From contig JAHKXX010000235.1 in assembly GCA_020627425.1 (NCBI GenBank), positions 1-6,296 on the forward strand: DNA of 6,296 nucleotides. The letters are read 5' to 3'. This DNA is from a bacterium (GTDB lineage Bacteria; Bacillota; Clostridia; Oscillospirales; Acutalibacteraceae). Below are positions 1 through 5,002 of this stretch, piece by piece. How positions within the stretch are numbered: position 1 is the first letter of the stretch; every line of letters starts with the position of its first letter. The notes below the pieces were generated by a model that worked only from the letters and a program-made list of their open reading frames with translations, was not told the origin of the DNA and did no database searches. The translations under genes were made by a program, and so were the position numbers.

Positions 1-74
1 ACTGTAGTTGGTTGTGTCCTCCACTTTCTTGGCACGCGTACGAATTTGGTTTATTGTACGTTGCAGTCCGCGCC

Positions 75-93
75 GTGCCGCACAGGGCGGCAC
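75..93. repeat. GC-rich inverted repeat (hairpin)
   Basis: The arms GTGCCGC (75-81) and GCGGCAC (87-93) pair perfectly over 7 bp around a 5-base loop. No T-run follows on the plus strand, and none follows closely on the minus strand, so it is not a standard intrinsic terminator. It lies inside the minus-strand open frame that leaves the left edge. It could be part of a dispersed palindromic repeat or a structured leader; its role is unknown. Confidence 0.5.
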
Positions 94-192
94 TTGACGC
101 TGCTTTGAAGTATAAGCAATTATATTTCTCTACTCGACTCATTGTGTCCGATAATTAGTACAGCGAGTATGACGCGAATTTCTCACGATAAT

Positions 193-213
193 TTTTAAGT
201 TTTAAGTTTTCAG
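193..213. repeat. Three tandem 7-base units
   Basis: TTTTAAG occurs twice in tandem (193-199, 200-206) and is followed by the variant TTTTCAG (207-213). It is a short AT-rich tandem repeat in the spacer upstream of the VTC-domain gene. It may be only low-complexity sequence. Confidence 0.4.
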
Positions 214-300
214 TTACAGCACATTGCAAATTGTTTTTTTCTGCAACCCTTAAACTTTTTCAAGGAAAGATTTAATGACCTTTAAATGCGACTTCATAAA

Positions 301-331
301 TTGTTCATTTTTTGTTGATAAACTATATACA
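301..331 (+). promoter_or_regulatory. Candidate promoter for the VTC/DUF4956 operon
   Basis: A TATATA box (324-329; the overlapping TATACA at 326-331 is an alternative) lies about 30 bases before the start codon. A weak -35-like TTGTTC (301-306) sits 17 bases upstream of it. The -35 matches the consensus in only three positions, so the call depends mainly on the AT-rich context, the plausible spacing and the lack of a better candidate close to the gene. The resulting leader would be very short, about 20 bases, with the ribosome binding site inside it. Confidence 0.3.
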
Positions 332-342
332 ACACAAAAACA

Positions 343-349
343 AAGGGGG
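343..349 (+). promoter_or_regulatory. Ribosome binding site of the VTC-domain gene
   Basis: An AAGGGGG purine run ends 8 bases before the ATG at 358. It supports that start codon as the true one. Confidence 0.6.
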
Positions 350-357
350 CTTAACAA

Positions 358-1143
358 ATGGCTATACAGACATTTAACAGATACGAAAACAAATATATTA
401 TTACCGACAAAAAGCAGGATGAACTGCTTCCTGAGCTGCTAAAGCATATGGAGCTTGATAAATACTGTATAGGCGGAAAAGCATACCCTATTTACAGCCT
501 CTATTTTGATACCAAAAACAGCGATGTTGTACGGCGCTCTACTCAGAAGCCCTACTACAAAGAGAAGCTCAGACTTCGCAGCTACAAGCTGAACCCGAAC
601 GATAACGATACCGTATTTCTTGAAATAAAGAAAAAGATCGGCGGTATCGTAAACAAGCGCAGAGTAGTTCTCACCTATAAGCAGGCAGTTGATTTTATAA
701 AGCACGGCAGTGTACCGACCCTCGACGGTATTCAGGCACAAATTATGAAAGAGATATGCTACTACACAAAAATACACCCGATCGAAAAATCGGTGCTGGT
801 ACATTACGACCGCATAGCTCTTTTTGGCAAGTATAACAAGGATTTCAGACTTACAATAGACAGAAATCTGACTGCCGATAAAACAAGCGACATACTCAGA
901 ACCGACTCCTGCGGCGAATACTTGGTATCCCCGGATACAAGGGTAATGGAGATAAAGATCCTCGGCGCCGTACCCTTGTGGCTTAGCAGGACTTTATCGG
1001 AGAACAATGTCTACAGCGGCAGCTTTTCAAAGATCGGAAGGTATTTCAAAAATGAAACACGTGCATCAGCCGGAAAACTGTATATAAACAGCAGTCCTGT
1101 ATCGGAATTGCCGGCATATGCTCACGCTATCGTCAAAGCGTGA
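358..1143 (+). CDS. VTC-domain protein (polyphosphate polymerase-like)
   Basis: This 261-residue protein matches the VTC domain family (the catalytic fold of yeast Vtc4), a triphosphate-tunnel fold that makes polyphosphate from nucleotide triphosphate in yeast. Typical elements appear in order: RYENKY (8-13), the YFDT strand (49-52), the basic KEKLRLRSY segment (68-76; K70, R72, R74), FLEIKKK (87-93; E89, K91-K93), NKRR (99-102), HYDR (149-152), FRLTIDRNL (163-171), MEIK (197-200; E198 and K200, candidate metal and phosphate ligands) and FSKIGRYF (223-230; K226). Alternating basic and acidic residues on strands are what lines the tunnel in this fold. The length is that of a stand-alone bacterial VTC domain: no SPX domain and no membrane segment. 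The following DUF4956 membrane gene, 33 bases downstream, probably anchors or partners it. Polymer and substrate are inferred from the family; some bacterial members may act on other substrates. Confidence 0.88.
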   Translation: MAIQTFNRYENKYIITDKKQDELLPELLKHMELDKYCIGGKAYPIYSLYFDTKNSDVVRRSTQKPYYKEKLRLRSYKLNPNDNDTVFLEIKKKIGGIVNKRRVVLTYKQAVDFIKHGSVPTLDGIQAQIMKEICYYTKIHPIEKSVLVHYDRIALFGKYNKDFRLTIDRNLTADKTSDILRTDSCGEYLVSPDTRVMEIKILGAVPLWLSRTLSENNVYSGSFSKIGRYFKNETRASAGKLYINSSPVSELPAYAHAIVKA

Positions 1144-1176
1144 AATAATAAATAATAAAAAGAACGGAGTGATCTT

Positions 1177-1872
1177 ATGGATTTCATCACAAGTACAATT
1201 TTTGCAGATACAAGCCTCGCATCCTTCGTACCGCTGATAATAGTAATACTTGTTTCACTGGTACTGGGCATCACAATATCCGCGACATATATGCTGACAA
1301 ATAACAAGCAGGCATATTCCAGAAGTCATGCGTGGACGCTTGCTATACTCCCGGTTGTAATAACTGTAATAATAGCAATAGTTATAAAGATAGCCAGTGC
1401 AAGCCTTGAGGTCGCTTTTTCAATAGCAGGTGTATTTACGATCATCCGTTTCAGAAGCCTGCCTATCGAGCCAAAGGAGGTCACTTATGTAGGCGTTGCC
1501 CTTGCAACGGGTCTTGCCTGCGGAATGGGCTATATCTATATAGCAATACTGTTCACACTGGTAATAGCAGTTGTACTTTTTGTACTCAGATTTGTCAACT
1601 TTGCGGAACCGAAGAAAAATACAATGCTTCTCAGGATCACTGTTCCGGAGGATCTCAACTTTGAGGGAGCATTTGACGAGGTACTTGATAAGTACACTAC
1701 AGGCTACTCTATGCAGAGGGTAAAGACAAGCGATTTCGGATCTCTTTTTGAGATAGCATATAAAATAAGCCTTCCGGGCAAGGTAAACAAAAAGGAATTT
1801 ATCGACGAGCTAAGAACAATAAACGGAAACCTGAACATTGTTTTAACACAAAAGGAATTTGATCTGGTTTAA
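1177..1872 (+). CDS. DUF4956 family membrane protein
   Basis: This 231-residue protein has an N-terminal membrane half and a soluble C-terminal half. Hydrophobic segments lie at about 17-40, 53-75 and 104-139, the last long enough for one or two passes, with a weaker one at 78-90. The segment FSIAGVFTIIRFRSLP (81-96), a small hydrophobic helix running into RFR, is the recognisable signature of DUF4956 proteins. Residues 145-231 are polar and predicted cytosolic, with alternating strand and helix character. The start is supported by GGAG at 1166-1169, 7 bases before the ATG, and the gene follows the VTC-domain gene with only 33 bases between them and no terminator, so the two are probably cotranscribed. 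Members of this family often sit beside VTC-domain genes. A role as membrane partner, or as conduit for the polymer, is inferred; the biochemical function is unknown. Confidence 0.85.
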   Translation: MDFITSTIFADTSLASFVPLIIVILVSLVLGITISATYMLTNNKQAYSRSHAWTLAILPVVITVIIAIVIKIASASLEVAFSIAGVFTIIRFRSLPIEPKEVTYVGVALATGLACGMGYIYIAILFTLVIAVVLFVLRFVNFAEPKKNTMLLRITVPEDLNFEGAFDEVLDKYTTGYSMQRVKTSDFGSLFEIAYKISLPGKVNKKEFIDELRTINGNLNIVLTQKEFDLV

Positions 1873-1887
1873 AAAATAGCCTTCTCC

Positions 1888-1930
1888 AAAAAAACGCTCC
1901 TTCCTGTAAAAAGGGAGGAGCAGAATTTTT
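1888..1930. terminator. Bidirectional intrinsic terminator between convergent operons
   Basis: GCTCCTTCC (1896-1904) and GGGAGGAGC (1913-1921) form a 9-bp stem around an 8-base loop. On the plus strand all nine positions pair if one G-U wobble is counted, and TTTTT follows at 1926-1930. Read on the minus strand the same stem has one C-A mismatch but is followed by a longer T-run (complement of the A-run 1888-1894). It lies 23 bases after the DUF4956 stop and 19 bases after the stop of the last Ter gene, so it can serve both operons, probably better for the minus-strand one. Confidence 0.75.
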
Positions 1931-1939
1931 GCGTTTATA

Positions 1940-2530
1940 TTACATATATCTTTTTGCAAGCTCTGATATAGATCTGTCCTTGGTACCCTGACCAACGGCG
2001 TTAAATTTCCACTCGTTTCCGTGGCGGTAAACCTCTCCGAATACCATAGCGAGGCAATCCGAATAGTTCTCTGTCAGATCATACTTAAGAATTTCTCTGT
2101 TTGTTTTTCCGTCAACAACTCTGATAAAAGCGTTTTCTATCATACCGAAGTGCTGATGTCTCTGAGTAGCCTGGTATATGTTTACTACGATAACTATTCT
2201 GTCATACTCCGGCGGAACTCTTGACAGGTCAATAAGTATCTGCTCGTCGTCGCCCTCGCCCTCACCGGTAGTATTGTCGCCCATATGTCTGACGGATTCC
2301 GATTTATGGACAAGGTTGTTGAAGTAGACTATATCATTTCTCGCAACAAGATGCCCGTTTTGCAGAAGGAACGCAGACGCGTCGCAGTCTATACTCTCGG
2401 GGTTCCTGTTTTTAAAGCCGTGCTCCGACTGCTGTGCCTCGTCCCAGCCAAGACCGACAAGCACTGCCGTAAGTCCTGCGCTCTCTTTGGAAAGGCTTAT
2501 TTTTTGTCCTTTTCTAAGACTTATTGACAT
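1940..2530 (-). CDS. Divergent TerD-family stress protein
   Basis: This 196-residue protein is a single TerD domain. It keeps the family start (SISLRKGQKISL, 2-13), the VGLGWD turn (25-30), the GDN-TGEGEGDDEQ acidic loop (84-97) used for calcium binding in characterised TerD proteins, and the late WKFNAVGQG strand (174-182). It differs from its two neighbours: DFDLDA is replaced by SIDCDASAF (46-54), about 8 extra residues precede that motif, NFGQV becomes HFGMI (127-131), and the neighbours' LGEDFSIETAVVVGE is replaced by LTENYSDCLAMVFGE (152-166). It is the last gene of the Ter operon, 18 bases after the preceding terD, with GGAGGG 7 bases before the ATG. TerD proteins are cytoplasmic and bind calcium in known cases; their exact activity is not settled. 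The differences suggest a separate subfamily with its own role within the operon. Confidence 0.92.
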   Translation of the reverse strand: MSISLRKGQKISLSKESAGLTAVLVGLGWDEAQQSEHGFKNRNPESIDCDASAFLLQNGHLVARNDIVYFNNLVHKSESVRHMGDNTTGEGEGDDEQILIDLSRVPPEYDRIVIVVNIYQATQRHQHFGMIENAFIRVVDGKTNREILKYDLTENYSDCLAMVFGEVYRHGNEWKFNAVGQGTKDRSISELAKRYM

Positions 2531-2548
2531 TATGATCCCTCCGTAATT

Positions 2549-3130
2549 TTACTCTGCGTCAAGTCCGTAGTTTTTGCAGATAGAAGCGAGACCTCCGGTA
2601 AAGCCGCTGCCTATAGCGTTGAACTTCCACTCGCCGTTATGTTTATAAAGCTCGCCTACTACTACGGCTGTTTCTATAGAGAAGTCCTCTCCCAGATCAT
2701 AGCGCACAAGCTCAGTTCCGGTCGCATTGTCAACGATTCTTATAAAGGAATTATTTACCTGACCGAAATTCTGACGCCTTACTTCCGCGTCATGAATGGT
2801 AACGGTAAATGCTATTCTCTCTATATTTGCCGGTACCTGTGACAGCTCTACTAAAATCTGTTCATCGTCGCCCTCGACCTCACCGGTAAGGTTGTCGCCC
2901 ATATGCTTTACAGAGCCGGAGGGGTGCTCTAAATTGCCGTAGAACACAAAATCAGTGTCCTGTGTACACATACCGTTGCCTCCAAGCAGGAATGCCTCAC
3001 TGTCAAGGTCAAAGGCAGTGCCTGTATCGTACATATTTACATCCCAGCCGAGTCCTACGGTTATTGACGAAAGACCGGGGTTGCCCTTTGTCAGACTTAT
3101 TTTCTGTCCTTTTGATAAACTAATTGCCAT
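2549..3130 (-). CDS. terD: TerD-family stress protein (second copy)
   Basis: This is a 193-residue TerD domain close to B. subtilis YceD/YceE. It shows MAISLSKGQKISL at the start, VGLGWD (25-30), FDLDSEAFLL (40-49) and HMGDN (76-80), with the acidic loop GDDE at 87-90, then NFGQV (121-125), RYDLGEDF (143-150) and WKFNAIGSG (168-176). The acidic residues of the DLD and GDDE segments are the likely calcium ligands. An upstream in-frame ATG at 3175 would add 15 residues and overlap the preceding gene; I reject it because TAAGGAGG sits 9 bases before the ATG at 3130 and the protein then aligns end to end with its neighbour. By hand count it is identical to the next terD at about 144 of 193 positions. 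One oddity: V85 stands where both neighbours have glycine in the TGEGEGDDE loop. Confidence 0.93.
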   Translation of the reverse strand: MAISLSKGQKISLTKGNPGLSSITVGLGWDVNMYDTGTAFDLDSEAFLLGGNGMCTQDTDFVFYGNLEHPSGSVKHMGDNLTGEVEGDDEQILVELSQVPANIERIAFTVTIHDAEVRRQNFGQVNNSFIRIVDNATGTELVRYDLGEDFSIETAVVVGELYKHNGEWKFNAIGSGFTGGLASICKNYGLDAE

Positions 3131-3139
3131 TTTTGGTTT

Positions 3140-3147
3140 CCTCCTTA
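3140..3147 (-). promoter_or_regulatory. Ribosome binding site that fixes the second terD start
   Basis: TAAGGAGG (minus strand) is a near-perfect Shine-Dalgarno sequence, 9 bases before the ATG at 3130. Its TAA is the stop codon of the upstream terD, so termination of one gene and initiation of the next overlap, which suggests translational coupling and equal dosage of the two proteins. Confidence 0.8.
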
Positions 3148-3726
3148 CTCTACTTGTATTCCATAGGACGCGCACAGAGCTGCAAGACCGCCCTGGTAGC
3201 CGCTGCCTATAGCGTTAAATTTCCAGTATCCGTTGTGCTTGTAAAGCTCGCCTACCACTACGGCTGTTTCTATGGAGAAATCCTCGCCCAGATCATAGCG
3301 GATCAATTCCTGTCCTGTAGCCTCGTCGACGATCCTGATAAAAGCGTTCTCTACCTGACCGAAATTCTGTCTTCTTGTTTCATGATCATAGATGGTTACG
3401 GTAAAAGCTATTTTCTCGATATTCGAAGGGATCATCGTCAGATCTATCTCTATCTGTTCATCATCGCCCTCGCCCTCACCGGTAAGGTTGTCGCCCATAT
3501 GCTTTACCGAGCCGCTGCTGTGCTCAAGGTTGCCGTAAAATATAAATTCCTGTTCGGTAGGGCATTTGCCATTGCTCCCGAGCATAAAAGCAGCCGCGTC
3601 AAGATCAAAGTCTGCGCCCGTGTCAAACTGATTTACATCCCAGCCGAGTCCGACCATAATATTCTTCAGACCGGGATTTCCTTTTGTAAGATCTACCTTC
3701 TGACCCTTTTGTAAGCTGATAGCCAT
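3145..3726 (-). CDS. terD: TerD-family stress protein (first copy)
   Basis: This 193-residue protein is the most canonical TerD of the three. Features in order are MAISLQKGQKVDLTKGNPGL (1-20), VGLGWD (25-30), DFDLDAAAFML (39-49), FIFYGNLEH (61-69), the acidic loop TGEGEGDDE (82-90), RRQNFGQVENAFIRIVD (118-134), RYDLGEDFSIETAVVVGE (143-160) and NAIGSGYQGGLA (171-182). The Asp-rich DLD and GDDE segments are expected to bind calcium, as in studied TerD proteins. GGAGGAG sits 6 bases before the ATG and fixes the start. It follows telA after 38 bases and precedes the second terD by 14. It has no signal peptide or membrane segment, so it should be cytoplasmic. Confidence 0.95.
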   Translation of the reverse strand: MAISLQKGQKVDLTKGNPGLKNIMVGLGWDVNQFDTGADFDLDAAAFMLGSNGKCPTEQEFIFYGNLEHSSGSVKHMGDNLTGEGEGDDEQIEIDLTMIPSNIEKIAFTVTIYDHETRRQNFGQVENAFIRIVDEATGQELIRYDLGEDFSIETAVVVGELYKHNGYWKFNAIGSGYQGGLAALCASYGIQVE

Positions 3727-3764
3727 AGTTTCTCCTCCTGTATTTTTTTAATGTTAAACAACGG

Positions 3765-4982
3765 TCAGATCTTTATATTTCCGCCGTATTTGTTGGTGCC
3801 TGTGGATTTATCCGGAAGCTGCTCTTTCGTATTGTGGCCTGCCATATAGTTATCAAATTCTTTTCTTATGTCCTCAAGCCGTGCTGCGTCATCAATTCTC
3901 TGTCTGTGTGCAGCCTCCTGTATAGCCTTGGTCTCGTCTATACCGGACATAATGGTTCTCCATGTAGTCTCGAGTGTTTCTATTCTGATAGAACTGCCCG
4001 AAGCCATTTTTGTTATCATCTTGGACTGTTCAACAGAGTTTCTCGCATTTTTGACAAGCATCTCGTTCGTTTTGTCATCCAGAGCCTTTATCGCGTCAGC
4101 CTGTATTTTTTGTCTTTTCAGGATCATTGCCTGAGCCAGAGCCTGCTTAAATACAGGGAGGGTTATGATAAATGCCGAGTTGATCTTACGAATGAGGTTC
4201 ATATTGCTGAACTCTATTGTTTTTATCATCGGTACAGACTGCATAGCGACGTTTTCGGCTGTACGAAGATCCTGAGTACGCTGCTCGAGCATCATCAGAG
4301 CCTGCTCGCATGCCTGTATCTCAAACTGAATAGACGTATCTCCCGTGCTTTCCATATCGGCGCGGCGTTTATCGAGGTATTCCTGTATCTCCTTGCAGCC
4401 CTGTTCACCGGCAAGAATGTACTTGACGAGATCATGATAGTAGTTGACATTGGACTCGAACATTTTTTCAAGGTTTTTGTTGGACTGTTTTATTTCATCC
4501 TCATACTTTTTCAGTTCTACATAGATCTTGTCGACCTCATCGCCCATAGTCTGATATTTTCCGAGCATTTTTTCAAGCTGCTTTTTTGCGTTACCGAAGA
4601 GCTTGTTGAAAACGCCCTTATCCTCCTTTATTTCATCAATATCAAACTTTGACATGATCTTTGTAAGCTGGTTAAGCATATTGCCGGATTTTTCAAGCTG
4701 AGCCAGATTCATACTTCTCAGAACAACATCGGACGCCTTGGATATTTCGTCTGCTGCATCAGCACCAAAGCTGACAATGGTATCCATATTGTTGATCTCT
4801 ATTCTGCTTACGAGTGCGTCTACCTCCTGCGAATTAACAAGCTCCTTGTTCATCTGCTGTCTGTCGGCAGCGATGTCATAGCTCTCCATCACCTCCGGCT
4901 CATCCGGAGTGCCTGTTGTTTCGATGGCATTCTGCGGCTGCTGTGCAGACAGCTCATTTACCTTACTGAAATCAAGTCCCAT
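3765..4982 (-). CDS. telA: TelA/YceH-family toxic anion resistance protein
   Basis: This 405-residue, almost entirely helical protein is of the TelA family (toxic anion resistance; B. subtilis YceH). The N-terminal 40 or so residues are polar and acidic and probably disordered, with GTPDEPE at 24-30. From about 50 to 375 the protein is rich in Lys, Glu, Gln and Met in heptad-like patterns, with likely coiled coils at 135-175 and 195-245. The segments IVSFGADAADEISKASD (69-85), IEFSNMNLIRKINSAFIITLPVFKQALAQA (256-285, described by position) and VKNARNSVEQSKM (310-322) are the recognisable family parts. There is no membrane segment except the moderately hydrophobic 267-285. AGAGAGGT lies 8 bases before the ATG, and the YceG-like gene ends 20 bases upstream. 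TelA proteins are linked to tellurite, nisin and other envelope stress resistance; the mechanism is unknown. The Ter context makes the call firm. Confidence 0.93.
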   Translation of the reverse strand: MGLDFSKVNELSAQQPQNAIETTGTPDEPEVMESYDIAADRQQMNKELVNSQEVDALVSRIEINNMDTIVSFGADAADEISKASDVVLRSMNLAQLEKSGNMLNQLTKIMSKFDIDEIKEDKGVFNKLFGNAKKQLEKMLGKYQTMGDEVDKIYVELKKYEDEIKQSNKNLEKMFESNVNYYHDLVKYILAGEQGCKEIQEYLDKRRADMESTGDTSIQFEIQACEQALMMLEQRTQDLRTAENVAMQSVPMIKTIEFSNMNLIRKINSAFIITLPVFKQALAQAMILKRQKIQADAIKALDDKTNEMLVKNARNSVEQSKMITKMASGSSIRIETLETTWRTIMSGIDETKAIQEAAHRQRIDDAARLEDIRKEFDNYMAGHNTKEQLPDKSTGTNKYGGNIKI

Positions 4983-5002
4983 TTTAGTTTACCTCTCTTT
5001 TC

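Larger units (their letters stand above)
1..357. other. Gene-poor left flank
   Basis: No gene with a convincing start and ribosome binding site is visible here. The first 110 bases or so are noticeably richer in GC than the following stretch (about 180-340), which is strongly AT-rich. It contains a perfect 7-bp GC-rich hairpin (75-93), a minus-strand open frame of 47 codons (ATG at 142-140) that runs off the left edge without a stop, three tandem 7-base units (193-213), a run of seven T (234-240 area) and the start signals of the gene at 358. The change in composition suggests that the leftmost part belongs to a different element, such as the end of a repeat family, than the promoter-proximal part. 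That is an inference. Confidence 0.5.

Noticed and set aside
225..247. TTGCA...TGCAA pairing around a T-run, as a terminator of an upstream gene
   Set aside because: The 5-bp stem encloses the T-run instead of preceding it, which is wrong geometry for an intrinsic terminator.
439..804. Minus-strand open frame opposite the VTC-domain gene
   Set aside because: The plus strand encodes a well-matched VTC domain with a good ribosome binding site; the antisense frame has none.
3131..3175. N-terminal extension of the second terD from the ATG at 3175
   Set aside because: It would overlap the upstream terD, lacks a ribosome binding site, and adds 15 residues absent from both other TerD proteins; the ATG at 3130 has TAAGGAGG at good spacing.
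3124..3714. Long plus-strand open frame opposite the first terD
   Set aside because: It is an antisense shadow of a clearly conserved TerD gene, starts without a ribosome binding site, and its translation has no recognisable domain.
3752..3760. Short palindrome TGTTAAACA between telA and the first terD, as operator or terminator
   Set aside because: Only a 4-bp stem and AT-rich; expected by chance, and no T-run in terminator geometry follows it on the minus strand.
3834..4652. 272-codon plus-strand open frame opposite telA
   Set aside because: It is rich in Cys, Leu, Phe and His as expected from the reverse complement of a Glu/Lys/Gln-rich helical protein; no start signals.
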